Source of the DNA: Desulfarculaceae bacterium
GTDB lineage: Bacteria > Desulfobacterota > Desulfarculia > Desulfarculales > Desulfarculaceae
Length of the DNA stretch: 64,000 bases
Direction of reading: 5' to 3'
Assembly (NCBI GenBank): GCA_021737645.1
Contig: JAIPDO010000013.1
Location: 18,012 to 82,011, forward strand
Shown here: in pieces, positions 1-8,416 of the stretch
Layout of the letters: each line of letters begins with the position of its first letter
How positions within the stretch are numbered: the stretch's first letter is position 1
Translations under genes and position numbers: made by a program
Notes under the pieces: model-generated
Told to the model about the DNA's origin: nothing
Databases searched by the model: none
The model's input: only the letters and a program-made list of their open reading frames with translations

Positions 1-2420
1 TGGACCTGGGAACCGGCAGCCGCCTCACCCTGTTGGCTCCGGTGATCACCCAGCGCAAGGGCGAGCACAAGGCCGTCTTCGCCCGGCTCATGAAGGACGG
101 CTTCGTGCGCGGCCGGGTCGACGGGCAGCTCATCGAACTGGCCGAGGCCCCGGAGCTGGAGAAGAACAAGAAGCACAGCATAGAGGTGGTCATCGACCGC
201 ATCGTGGTCAAGGACAGCGTGGCCCGGCGGCTCACCGACAGCGTGGAGCTGGCCCTCAGGATGGGCGAGGGCCTCCTGGTGGCCTGGGTGCACGGCACCG
301 GCGGCGAGGACGACCGCGAGGAGCTGTTCAGCGAGCGCCTGGCCTGCGACGCCTGCGGCATCAGCCTGCCCGATCTGACCCCCCAGATGTTCTCCTTCAA
401 CTCGCCCCAGGGCGCCTGCACCTCCTGCGACGGCCTGGGCACCCGGGTGTTCTTCGACCCCGAGCTGGTGGTGCCCAACCCGGCGCTGAGCCTTCGCGAG
501 GGAGCCCTGGCCCCCTGGGCGGGCAGCGACAGCGTCTACCGCCAGCAGATCATCGACGCCCTGGCCCAGCACCTGAAATTCGACCCCTACACCCCCTGGC
601 AGGAATTGCCGGATCAGGTGCGCCAGGCCCTGCTCTACGGCACCGAGGGCGAGGTCTCCTTCTACCTGGAGCGTGGCGAGCGCCGCCACTACTACAAGCG
701 CCCCTGGGAGGGCATGATCAACCATCTGGAGCGGCGCTTTCATGAGACCACCAGCCAGGCCATGCGCGACGACCTGGGCCGCTATATGAACTCCCAGCCC
801 TGCACCGAGTGCGGCGGGGCGCGGCTAAAGCCCACCTCCCTGGCGGTCAAGGTCGGCGGGCTCAACATCCATCAGTTCACCAGCCAGAGCGTGCGCAAGG
901 CTTTGGAGTTCGTGAAGGGCCTCAGCCTGGGCAAGCGCGAGGCCATCATCGCCGAAAAGGTGCTCCAGGAGATCACCCAGCGCCTGGGCTTCATGGCCGA
1001 CGTGGGCCTGGACTACCTCACCCTGGAGCGCACCAGCGCCACCCTGAGCGGCGGCGAGGGCCAGCGCATCCGTTTGGCCACCCAGATCGGCTCGGCGTTG
1101 GTGGGGGTGCTCTACGTGTTGGACGAGCCCTCCATCGGCCTGCACCAGCGGGACAACCAACGCCTGCTGCGCACCCTCAAGCACATGCGCGACCTGGGCA
1201 ACACCGTCTTGGTGGTGGAGCACGACGAGGACACTATCCTGGCCGCGGACACGGTGATCGACATGGGCCCCGGCGCGGGCCGCCACGGCGGGGAGGTGGT
1301 GTTCAGCGGCACCCCCAAGCAGCTTCTAAAGAGCAAGGACTCCCTCACCGGCCAGTACCTGAGCGGGAAAAAGTCCATCCCCGTGCCCGCCAAGCGCCGC
1401 AGCAACGGCCGGGGCGCGGTTGAGCTCATCGGCTGCTCCGAGCACAACCTCAAGGACATCGACGTCAAAATACCCATGGGCCTGTTCACCTGCGTCACCG
1501 GGGTGTCCGGCTCGGGCAAGTCCAGCCTGGTCATCGACACCCTGTACCGGGCCCTGGCCCAGCGGCTCTACCGCTCCAAGGAGCGGGCCGGCGCGGTGGC
1601 CGAGATCCGCGGGTTGGAAAAGCTGGACAAGGTAATCGACATCGACCAGAGCCCCATCGGGCGCACCCCGCGCTCCAACCCGGCCACCTACACCGGGGTG
1701 TTCACTCCCATCCGCGAGCTGTTCGCCCAGACCGCCGAGTCCCGGGCCCGGGGCTACAAGCCCGGCCGCTTCTCCTTCAACGTGCGCGGAGGCCGCTGCC
1801 CGGCCTGCGACGGCGACGGCATCATCAAGATCGAGATGCACTTTCTGCCCGACGTGTACGTGACCTGCGAGGTGTGCCACGGCGCCCGCTACAACCGCGA
1901 CACCCTGGAGATCACCTACAAGGGGGCCAGCATCGCCGACGTGCTGCACATGACCTGCAACCAGGCCTTGGAGTTTTTCACCAACGTGCCGGCCATCCGC
2001 AACAAGCTGGAGACCCTGGTGGACGTGGGCCTGGGCTACATCCGCCTGGGTCAGGCGGCCACCACCCTGAGCGGCGGCGAGGCCCAGCGGGTCAAGCTGA
2101 GCCGGGAGCTGGGCAAGCGGGCCACCGGGCGCACCCTCTACATCCTGGACGAGCCCACCACCGGACTGCACTTCGACGACATAAGAAAGCTCCTGGGCGT
2201 GCTGGAGCGCCTGGTGGAGATGGGCAACACCGTGGTGGTGATCGAACACAACCTGGAGGTCATCAAGACCGCCGACCACATCATCGACCTCGGCCCCGAG
2301 GGCGGCGACAACGGCGGCCTGGTCATCGCCACCGGCACGCCGGAGGAAGTGGCCGCCAACAAGGCCTCCTACACCGGGCAGTATCTCAAAAAGGCGCTTA
2401 GCGGCGGACGCAAGGCTTGA
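1..2420 (+). CDS. uvrA: Excinuclease ABC subunit A, 5'-truncated by window edge
   Basis: DNA-damage recognition ATPase of nucleotide excision repair, acting with UvrB and UvrC. The reading frame is open from base 3 and has no start in the window; roughly the first 130 residues, including the first Walker A, lie upstream. Visible parts in order are the zinc-hook region with CDACG and CTSCDGLG, the first ABC signature LSGGEGQRIRL with Walker B LYVLDEPSIGLHQRD, the second Walker A GVSGSGKSS near base 1503, the second zinc module CPACDGDG...CEVCHG, the second signature LSGGEAQRVKL and Walker B LYILDEPTTGLH. The C-terminus is complete. Family assignment is secure. No terminator follows; the glycosyltransferase gene starts 33 bases downstream. 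Confidence 0.97.
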   Translation, partial: DLGTGSRLTLLAPVITQRKGEHKAVFARLMKDGFVRGRVDGQLIELAEAPELEKNKKHSIEVVIDRIVVKDSVARRLTDSVELALRMGEGLLVAWVHGTGGEDDREELFSERLACDACGISLPDLTPQMFSFNSPQGACTSCDGLGTRVFFDPELVVPNPALSLREGALAPWAGSDSVYRQQIIDALAQHLKFDPYTPWQELPDQVRQALLYGTEGEVSFYLERGERRHYYKRPWEGMINHLERRFHETTSQAMRDDLGRYMNSQPCTECGGARLKPTSLAVKVGGLNIHQFTSQSVRKALEFVKGLSLGKREAIIAEKVLQEITQRLGFMADVGLDYLTLERTSATLSGGEGQRIRLATQIGSALVGVLYVLDEPSIGLHQRDNQRLLRTLKHMRDLGNTVLVVEHDEDTILAADTVIDMGPGAGRHGGEVVFSGTPKQLLKSKDSLTGQYLSGKKSIPVPAKRRSNGRGAVELIGCSEHNLKDIDVKIPMGLFTCVTGVSGSGKSSLVIDTLYRALAQRLYRSKERAGAVAEIRGLEKLDKVIDIDQSPIGRTPRSNPATYTGVFTPIRELFAQTAESRARGYKPGRFSFNVRGGRCPACDGDGIIKIEMHFLPDVYVTCEVCHGARYNRDTLEITYKGASIADVLHMTCNQALEFFTNVPAIRNKLETLVDVGLGYIRLGQAATTLSGGEAQRVKLSRELGKRATGRTLYILDEPTTGLHFDDIRKLLGVLERLVEMGNTVVVIEHNLEVIKTADHIIDLGPEGGDNGGLVIATGTPEEVAANKASYTGQYLKKALSGGRKA

Positions 2421-2453
2421 CAGAACCGCGCCGGCGGGGCTTACTGAGGCTTT

Positions 2454-3185
2454 GTGGTCAACCTTAAGCCAGGCCCGCCCATGCCCCTCTTCAGCATCTT
2501 CATACCGGTCTACAACGAGCAGGCCATCCTGGTGGGCAACACCCACCGGCTTTGCACCTTTCTGGACGGCCTGGGCCTGAGCTACGAGATAATCATCGGC
2601 AGCAACGGCAGCAGCGACCGCACCGAGGAGCTGGGCTGGGAGCTGGCCGCCGACGTGCCCCAGGTGCGCTTTTTTCACCTGCCGATGAAAGGCCCGGGCT
2701 ACGCCTTTGCCCACGCGCTCAGCCTGTTCAAGGGCCGCTACCTCATCACCCTGGACATGGACATGGCCGTGGAGCTGGAGTTCGTGCCCCAGGCCTTGGA
2801 GCTGCTGGAGCGCTACCAGGTGGTGGTGGGCTCCAAGCGCCAGGGCCGCCAGGAGCGTAGCGCCACCCGCATCCTGGGCAGCGGCCTGTTCATCACCGCC
2901 GCCCGGGTGCTCCTGGGCCTGCCGTTCGAGGACTTCAGCCTGGGGGCCAAGGCCTTCAGCCGCGAGGTGCTGAGGCGCTTTGCCAATGCGGTGGACAACC
3001 ACACCAGCTACACCACCAACCTTATGTTCTGCGCCCGCCGGGCCCATATGCCCATGGTGGAGGTGGCCGTGCTGTGCTCCGACCGCCGGGCCAGCCGCTT
3101 CAACCTGGGCCACGAGGCGGCCTACCGCCTGGCCTGGGTCATGAAGCTGTTCGTGCTGGGACGGTTGCTGAGGCGTTTTCCGTAA
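2454..3185 (+). CDS. Family 2 glycosyltransferase
   Basis: Predicted GT-A fold glycosyltransferase, 243 residues. The N-terminus reads FSIFIPVYNEQA, the usual first strand and nucleotide-binding loop of GT2 enzymes, followed by IIIGSNGSSDRTEE and a DMDMA motif at the place of the metal-binding DxD. There is no signal peptide and no clear C-terminal membrane anchor, so it is probably cytoplasmic; the acceptor is unknown. The start is uncertain: GTG at 2454 has a GAGG only four bases away, while ATG at 2481 (MPLFSIF) is nearer the family's usual N-terminus but lacks a good ribosome binding site. It lies 33 bases after uvrA in the same direction and may be cotranscribed. Dolichol-phosphate-mannose-synthase-like enzymes are the closest pattern I recognise. 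Confidence 0.85.
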   Translation: MVNLKPGPPMPLFSIFIPVYNEQAILVGNTHRLCTFLDGLGLSYEIIIGSNGSSDRTEELGWELAADVPQVRFFHLPMKGPGYAFAHALSLFKGRYLITLDMDMAVELEFVPQALELLERYQVVVGSKRQGRQERSATRILGSGLFITAARVLLGLPFEDFSLGAKAFSREVLRRFANAVDNHTSYTTNLMFCARRAHMPMVEVAVLCSDRRASRFNLGHEAAYRLAWVMKLFVLGRLLRRFP

Positions 3186-3282
3186 TTTTTCAAAGGCTTG
3201 ACAATCTCCTGTCTTTGGTGGCACGTTAGCTAAGATTCACTCCTGAGATAAATCAGCGGAAAATCTAATTGGGTCATGATTG

Positions 3283-3310
3283 CCCGGCCTGCCCGCATGG
3301 GGTGGCCGGG
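3283..3310 (+). promoter_or_regulatory. GC-rich hairpin in the leader of the SIR2 gene
   Basis: CCCGGCC (3283-3289) pairs with GGCCGGG (3304-3310). An inner CCC/GGG pair closes a GCAT tetraloop, giving a compact hairpin 20 bases upstream of the SIR2 start. Only a weak T-rich stretch follows, so terminator, attenuator and mRNA-stability element are all possible. It marks the join between GC-rich chromosomal DNA and the AT-rich gene. Confidence 0.5.
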
Positions 3311-3330
3311 TATTTGATTGGAGTTGCCCA

Positions 3331-5934
3331 ATGGGTGATAACTTAACAGAAACTCTAAGGAATTTTTTTGATAGAGACAACCCCTGCCTATTCGCAGGTG
3401 CAGGGCTGTCCGCTCGGGCAAATCTGCCAACATGGGGCGATTTTCTAGATGAACTCGCGTCTCTCGCAGGAAGGTATGATGGGGACACATCATTAATTAT
3501 GCGGAAAAGAATCGAAGGTAAAGATTTTCTTCGAGCAGCTGATTACTATATGCTTTGTGACTTAATTCCGAAAAACATAAAGTTTAACATTATAACAACC
3601 GCTTTACTTGAAAATGAAAAATACGATATAAACCCATTGAAATATTTAGTACGCCTTCCTTTTTGTTGCAATATTACTACTAATTACGATAGGGTTCTTC
3701 ATGACTCAAATGATCAATTGCCAATCAAAATAAAAAAGGAAAGAAGAGGTGATCGCGCTCCTTTTTACGTAGAATTAGATGACGCTTCGCTAGAAAAAGC
3801 CATATATTGGCCCCATTTTTTTATTGCTAGAGTCCACGGTAGAGCAGAAATACCTGACAAAATAGTTTTGTCATCTAGAAGCTACGAGGACCTAGAAAAA
3901 AATCAAATTTACAAAGATTTCTTAACGAATATATTTAAAAATTACAGTTGCTTGTTTTTAGGATATTCGTTTTTAGATCCGGCCATTAATTCTATTCTTG
4001 ACCATTTATCCAAAGTACTTCCACAACCATTTCCTGCTAATCACCTTGCTCTACTGCCTAAAGACGTTGATACTAAGCTACATAAATATCTAGCTGACCG
4101 TAACATTGAAACTGTTTTTTATGAGGGGACAAATAACCACCGAGAGCTTTGGGAGGCGATCAAATACGTGGCAAACGAAACCACGCTCGAAAGTCGCCAC
4201 GAAACGATTACAATGGAGTTTGTTTCTGGGCTTAACCATTTTTTGGCAAGCTGTTATGCACGGGTAAAAATGGATGAAGGGAAAACTCAGCCACTGAAAG
4301 AAATGATAACTCAAGGGATAATTGCTGAAGGGATCAAACAGGCGAAAGCCGAAGGTATAACCGCGTCTGATTTATGTAAAAATTTAAAACCGTTTTTGTC
4401 AATGGATGATGATACGTTATCTGAGGTCGTCACCTCAGCTCTCGATGCTCTTTCAAAAAAAGGTTTTTGCAAAGAGTCACAGGGGAAAATATTTTGTCAG
4501 GAAAATAGCACAGTTGTATACGACAGTGCCATGAACACGTTGGTTGAAGGGGTTGTTAATCGATTAAAGGTTAGAGAAAACGTAGAGGCAGATGATTCCC
4601 TGATAAAATCTATTGATGATATTTTAAATCGGGTGTTCATATCTAGAGGATGGGATTTGGGGGCACATTTCGCAGGAAATCAAGAAGCAGCAGCATTCGA
4701 AGCTTGGCCCAAAGTGTACTCTTATGTAAAGTCCTGTACAGACAATATGTTAAATTCTCGTGAAGAGGCCGTTGCTAGTTGTATTTATGAGTTGTTGCGC
4801 TTTCCCGACGAAGACGAAGCGCTTCTTTTATCTGACATGGGTCGAACTGCATTCGGAATTACATTAATTCTGAAAAATCCATACTCTGCTACAGACAAGT
4901 CTTTACTACTTCCAAATTCAATTTATTTTGATTCAAATGTCTTGATGCCTGCAATATTACCATCTCATCCTTTACACGATGTATATAAGGCTACTATTGA
5001 TAGGATATTACAGGCCAAAAAAAGAGCAAATTCTGATGTATTATTATGTGTAGCAGTACCTTTTCTTAATGAAATTATTTCTCACAAAAAAATTGCAGAA
5101 AAAGAAATTCACGATCAAGGATTGCAAGACCCTGAAAAAATGAAAAAGACTATTATAATGTTTGGGGCTGAAAACACTAATGTATTTGTCAGCGCGTATG
5201 CTGCCGTGATAGGTAGGCTCGAGAAGAATATTACATTTAGAAAATATCTATCCGAATATGCGCCTTATGGCTCTATTGACAGTTTAGCTAGCTATTTAGA
5301 TGAAAGAGGATTCACCATTGATAGTTTAGTGCTAAAGTCAGGGCATGAAAGCATATTAAATACAAAAATATTCAATACTCTCCTTTCTTCCTATGAAAAT
5401 AATTATAAAAAAGCGAAATATTTTTACAAGAAACAGCCAGTCTTGGTTGAACATGAAGCTCTTCAAATTACGAGGATAATTTTAGATAAGGAACAGAATA
5501 AGAATTCGCTTTTTGTTACCGCAGATCGGCAATTAATTTCACTATGTTCTGGTCCTGTTCTTGGGCAAGCTAGTAATAATTTAGTTTCTAATTTAGGGCT
5601 TGTTCAAATCGTCGACCTCGTTTTGGGAGTTGGCGCGGCTTCGGATGGTTTAAACCGTTTATTTTGGGGCCTAGAATACTCCAACAATAAAATAATGATT
5701 AAAAACTATCTTATTAATTTGGCTTTACAACACTATGATGATGCTAAAGCGATGGCGATGCATGAAGTCGTAGATGAGATAGCCGAAGATGCAGCTTTTG
5801 ATGCGGAAGAGCAAAAAATAAATTTTAGTCCAAGAACGCCAGAATCACGCCAGCGATCTCTTGCTTTTATGGATAGGTACGAAAAGAAATTTTATCGCAA
5901 AATGTCTGAAGTGATTAAGGAACGTGAAGGTTAA
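3331..5934 (+). CDS. SIR2-domain protein with C-terminal PIN-like domain (candidate antiphage effector)
   Basis: 867 residues from ATG 3331, which has GGAG seven bases upstream. Residues about 15-280 are a SIR2_2-type domain: FAGAGLS at 21-27, TTNYD at 116-120, RVHG at 167-170 and FLGYSFLDP near 210. Asn118 and His169 fit the Asn/His pair of bacterial SIR2 NADases such as ThsA. The middle (about 290-520) is helical with a winged-helix-like stretch I cannot name. From about 530 there is a PIN-nuclease pattern: YFDSNVL with Asp534, PFLNEII with Glu581, and FVTADRQL with Asp732. The acidic residues are spread by a long helical insertion. The gene is strikingly AT-rich against its neighbours, indicating horizontal transfer. 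NAD depletion coupled to RNA cleavage is inference; no partner gene is adjacent. Confidence 0.8.
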   Translation: MGDNLTETLRNFFDRDNPCLFAGAGLSARANLPTWGDFLDELASLAGRYDGDTSLIMRKRIEGKDFLRAADYYMLCDLIPKNIKFNIITTALLENEKYDINPLKYLVRLPFCCNITTNYDRVLHDSNDQLPIKIKKERRGDRAPFYVELDDASLEKAIYWPHFFIARVHGRAEIPDKIVLSSRSYEDLEKNQIYKDFLTNIFKNYSCLFLGYSFLDPAINSILDHLSKVLPQPFPANHLALLPKDVDTKLHKYLADRNIETVFYEGTNNHRELWEAIKYVANETTLESRHETITMEFVSGLNHFLASCYARVKMDEGKTQPLKEMITQGIIAEGIKQAKAEGITASDLCKNLKPFLSMDDDTLSEVVTSALDALSKKGFCKESQGKIFCQENSTVVYDSAMNTLVEGVVNRLKVRENVEADDSLIKSIDDILNRVFISRGWDLGAHFAGNQEAAAFEAWPKVYSYVKSCTDNMLNSREEAVASCIYELLRFPDEDEALLLSDMGRTAFGITLILKNPYSATDKSLLLPNSIYFDSNVLMPAILPSHPLHDVYKATIDRILQAKKRANSDVLLCVAVPFLNEIISHKKIAEKEIHDQGLQDPEKMKKTIIMFGAENTNVFVSAYAAVIGRLEKNITFRKYLSEYAPYGSIDSLASYLDERGFTIDSLVLKSGHESILNTKIFNTLLSSYENNYKKAKYFYKKQPVLVEHEALQITRIILDKEQNKNSLFVTADRQLISLCSGPVLGQASNNLVSNLGLVQIVDLVLGVGAASDGLNRLFWGLEYSNNKIMIKNYLINLALQHYDDAKAMAMHEVVDEIAEDAAFDAEEQKINFSPRTPESRQRSLAFMDRYEKKFYRKMSEVIKEREG

Positions 5935-6144
5935 ATACACTTAACTTTTTCGTAATATTAAAATCATAACCGAAATCCCTCCCCCCTCCGCCCGCGCCAT
6001 CTCGCACCGCCCCCCTCGTAGCCGTACGGCGTCAGCTGCCCTTCGCCCTTCCAACGCACACACCACCACACCAACGCCCCACACGGCGCTGACACACATC
6101 CAAATCTAATTTCGGCTTAGTTACTTAGGCGGCGGCCCGCCGAC

Positions 6145-6774
6145 TTACCCCGTGGTCAGGAAGTAGGCCAGGTTGTCCAGTTTCACCGAGAAGTCCACGT
6201 TCTCCACCTTGACGCCCTCAGGCGCCTGGATCTGGGTGGGCGCGAAGTTGAGGATGGCCTTTACCCCGGCGTCAACCAGGCGGTTGGCGATGTCCTGGGC
6301 GAAATCGGCCGGGGTGCAGATGACCCCCATCTCCACCTGCTTTTCGCGGCAAATGGCGTGCATCTCGTTGGGCGGGTTGATCAATAGGCCGGTGACCAGC
6401 TTGCGGCCTATCTTCATGGGGTCGGCGTCAAAGGCGGCCACGAAGCGGTAGCCTTGGCGGGTGAAGTTCTCGTGAGCCACCAGGGCGCAACCCAGGTTGC
6501 CCACTCCCACGATGGCCAGCTTCCATTCCCGGTGCAGGCCCAGGATCTTTTTGACGTCGAACAGAAGCTCCTTGACGTAGTATCCCACCCCCCGCACGCC
6601 GAACTGCCCGAAATAGGCAAGGTCCTTGCGTATTTGCGCTGGGTTCACCCCGCACAGCTCGGCCAGCTTCTTGCTGGACACCACGGTCACCTGCTCCTTG
6701 ATCAAGGTCTCCAGGGCGCGGGTGTATAGCGATAGGCGGGTGATGGTGGCGGCTGGGATCTTCAGGAACTTCAT
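6145..6774 (-). CDS. rex: Redox-sensing transcriptional repressor Rex
   Basis: 209 residues, normal for Rex. An N-terminal winged helix (about 1-75) contains SSKKLAELCGVNPAQIRKDL and a YFGQFGVRGVGY segment. A Rossmann NAD(H)-binding domain follows with GVGNLGCAL. Rex represses energy-metabolism genes when NADH/NAD is low and is released by NADH; in sulfate reducers it is reported to control sulfate activation and ATP synthase genes. It lies downstream of atpE on the same strand but beyond a strong terminator, so it may have its own promoter in the 89-base gap. A Rex-like palindrome at 6791-6808 suggests autoregulation. Confidence 0.95.
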   Translation of the reverse strand: MKFLKIPAATITRLSLYTRALETLIKEQVTVVSSKKLAELCGVNPAQIRKDLAYFGQFGVRGVGYYVKELLFDVKKILGLHREWKLAIVGVGNLGCALVAHENFTRQGYRFVAAFDADPMKIGRKLVTGLLINPPNEMHAICREKQVEMGVICTPADFAQDIANRLVDAGVKAILNFAPTQIQAPEGVKVENVDFSVKLDNLAYFLTTG

Positions 6775-6790
6775 GGCAACGCCAATCTTA

Positions 6791-6808
6791 TTGTGATTAG
6801 AGGCACAT
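6791..6808. promoter_or_regulatory. Candidate Rex operator upstream of rex
   Basis: TTGTGA-TTAGAG-GCACAT. The known Rex consensus is TTGTGA-N6-TCACAA; this site matches 10 of 12 conserved bases, with one half perfect. Its near edge is 17 bases upstream of the rex start codon, where binding would block rex transcription. The match is by eye. Confidence 0.55.
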
Positions 6809-6818
6809 GCGTGCTTCT

Positions 6819-6850
6819 AAAAAAGGCCGGGCCCCTGGTGGGACCCGGCC
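6819..6850 (-). terminator. Rho-independent terminator after atpE
   Basis: On the minus strand an 11-bp stem GGCCGGGTCCC/GGGGCCCGGCC (one G-U pair, four-base loop) is followed by six Ts. It starts 14 bases after the atpE stop and separates the F0 genes from rex. Confidence 0.88.
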
Positions 6851-6863
6851 CGGCAGACGCTGT

Positions 6864-7232
6864 CTAGCCCATGCCCAGGAACTTGGCCACGGGAGCGGCC
6901 ATGGGGTAGGCGTAAAGCAGGATGAGGCTGATAACCAGGGCATAAATACAAAGGGACTCAACCATGGCCAAGCCGATAAGCATGGTCACGGTGATCTTGC
7001 CACTGGCCTCGGGGTTGCGGGCGGTGCCCTCAACGGCGCCCTTGATGGCGATGCCCTGGCCGATGCCGGTACCGAAGGCCGCGATGCCGATGCCGAAGCC
7101 GGCGGCGGTCACGGTGGCGGCGAACAACTTGGCGGCCTCAGCCATGGCGCCGGCGTCGGCGGCCATCGCCACGGCGGCCAGGCCCAAGGTAAACAGGCCG
7201 GTCAGCCCCGCGATCAAAGAAAACTTCTTCAT
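6864..7232 (-). CDS. atpE: ATP synthase F0 subunit c with N-terminal extension
   Basis: 122 residues, against about 75-90 for a typical c subunit. The extra length is an N-terminal signal-like segment (1-24, ending AMAA). The mature part is the two-helix hairpin that forms the rotor ring: GFGTGIGQG in helix 1, the polar loop ARNPEASG, and [11 protein letters not shown] in helix 2. Glu92 is the ion-binding carboxylate. Gln59 and Ser93 occupy positions that, with Glu, bind Na+ in the Ilyobacter-type ring, but the Thr that follows Ser there is Leu94 here, so the coupling ion is undecided. Last gene of the F0 set, 81 bases after atpB and ahead of a terminator. The signal segment suggests an alternative membrane-insertion route; that is inference. 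Confidence 0.94.
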   Translation of the reverse strand: MKKFSLIAGLTGLFTLGLAAVAMAADAGAMAEAAKLFAATVTAAGFGIGIAAFGTGIGQGIAIKGAVEGTARNPEASGKITVTMLIGLAMVESLCIYALVISLILLYAYPMAAPVAKFLGMG

Positions 7233-7313
7233 AACAAGCTCCTCAAACTAACGGTTAATGCCTTCTTCCTTATATGGGTGCCTTCTTCCCAATAGGGAAA
7301 ACTTCTTTCGTTC

Positions 7314-8003
7314 TTAGTGGGCCTCTTCCAGGGAACCAGCGATGTAGAGCATGGTCAGCAGGCTGAAAATGAACGCCTGCACGAAGCTGGTGAAGATGGC
7401 CAAAAACATCATGGGCAACGGCGCGAAGAACATGCCGGCCAGCACGAACAGGATGGCCAGAACCAGGTCCTCGCCCAGCACGTTGCCGAACAGACGGAAG
7501 GTGAGCGAGAGGATGCGGCTGAAGTGGCCGATCAGCTCGATGGGCAGCATCAGGGGGGCCAGCCACCAGATGGGGCCCATGAAGTGCTTTATGTAGCTGA
7601 AACCGTGGGATTTGATACCCACGAAGTTGTAGAAGAGAAACACCACCAGGGCCATGGACAGCGGGGTGTTGATGTTGCTGGTGGGCGAGAGCATGCCCGG
7701 CACCAGGCCGATCCAGTTCATGCACAGGATGTAGATGAACAAGGTGGCGATGAGCGGGTAGAAGGGCCGCCCGTGCTCGCCCATGACGTCGATGGCGAAG
7801 TCCTCGAAGCCGCCGACCAGCACCTCGAAGAAGTTCTGCCCGCCGGAGGGGATCATCTTAACCGAACCCACCGCCAACTTGGCCGCCACCAGCAGGAACA
7901 GGATGATCAGCCAGGAGTAGACCACGTGGGGATAGTGGTGGACAAAGCCGCCCAGTCCCACAGAGTCAAACAACAGCCCCAGCAGCAAAAGCGGATGTTC
8001 CAT
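7314..8003 (-). CDS. atpB: ATP synthase F0 subunit a
   Basis: 229-residue integral membrane stator subunit that provides the ion half-channels against the c ring. Several hydrophobic helices are visible. The conserved segment ILSLTFRLFGNVLGED carries the essential Arg (in TFRLFGN), and LPIELIGHFSR precedes it. The N-terminus MEHPLLLL is typical of deltaproteobacterial AtpB. It starts two bases after the atpI-like stop and is followed by atpE. The F1 genes and subunit b are not in the window, so the synthase is encoded at two or more loci. Confidence 0.95.
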   Translation of the reverse strand: MEHPLLLLGLLFDSVGLGGFVHHYPHVVYSWLIILFLLVAAKLAVGSVKMIPSGGQNFFEVLVGGFEDFAIDVMGEHGRPFYPLIATLFIYILCMNWIGLVPGMLSPTSNINTPLSMALVVFLFYNFVGIKSHGFSYIKHFMGPIWWLAPLMLPIELIGHFSRILSLTFRLFGNVLGEDLVLAILFVLAGMFFAPLPMMFLAIFTSFVQAFIFSLLTMLYIAGSLEEAH

Positions 8004-8005
8004 GC

Positions 8006-8416
8006 TTAGAACGCCTCCTTACGAAGCTTGAGAGCCTGGCGCGCACCCCAGGCGATGATAGTCACCACCACGACCGAAAGGCCCACCAACAGGCCCAGCG
8101 GCTCCACCAACCCCTGGCGCACCAGGAAAAACAGCACCACGGCGGTAGCGATGAACCGCAGGTAATACTTTGCCAAAACCTTGCCCAGCACACTACCTTT
8201 TTCGCGCGGCAACAGGGCGCGGCAGATGGTGCGCTGCAAAATGCGGTAGTTGAGCAGGGCGATCAGCCCGCCCACCACCACGCTCAGGCCCGAGCGCCAG
8301 TCGGCGACGATGAAGGCCCCGGCGCTAAGGACGCCGAAAGTGACCAGGTTGGCCCACCACAGCCCCTTTATCAGGGCCGCTTCCGGGGTCTGCATGGTCA
8401 AGGGCTTGTGGGCCAT
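8006..8416 (-). CDS. atpI: ATP synthase subunit I-like protein (AtpI family)
   Basis: 136 residues from ATG at 8416, overlapping the atpZ stop by one base (TGATG), a translational-coupling arrangement. Four hydrophobic helices are visible, including FGVLSAGAFIVADW, VVVGGLIALLNY, YYLRFIATAVVLFFLV and GLLVGLSVVVVTI. The pattern and position fit the AtpI family, which helps assemble the c ring or cooperates with AtpZ in Mg2+/Ca2+ transport. The reading frame extends well upstream, but that extension is the antisense-like shadow of atpZ and has no membrane-protein character. Confidence 0.82.
   Translation of the reverse strand: MAHKPLTMQTPEAALIKGLWWANLVTFGVLSAGAFIVADWRSGLSVVVGGLIALLNYRILQRTICRALLPREKGSVLGKVLAKYYLRFIATAVVLFFLVRQGLVEPLGLLVGLSVVVVTIIAWGARQALKLRKEAF

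Noticed and set aside
1326..3224. Long open frame on the minus strand opposite uvrA and the glycosyltransferase
   Set aside because: Low-complexity Gly/Ala/His/Gln protein typical of the antisense of GC-rich genes; no motif, and the plus-strand genes are certain.
5935..6144. Inverted GTCAGC/GCTGAC in the C-rich gap after the SIR2 gene as attachment site
   Set aside because: Arms of six bases about 65 bases apart are easily due to chance; no integrase or direct repeat flanks the island.
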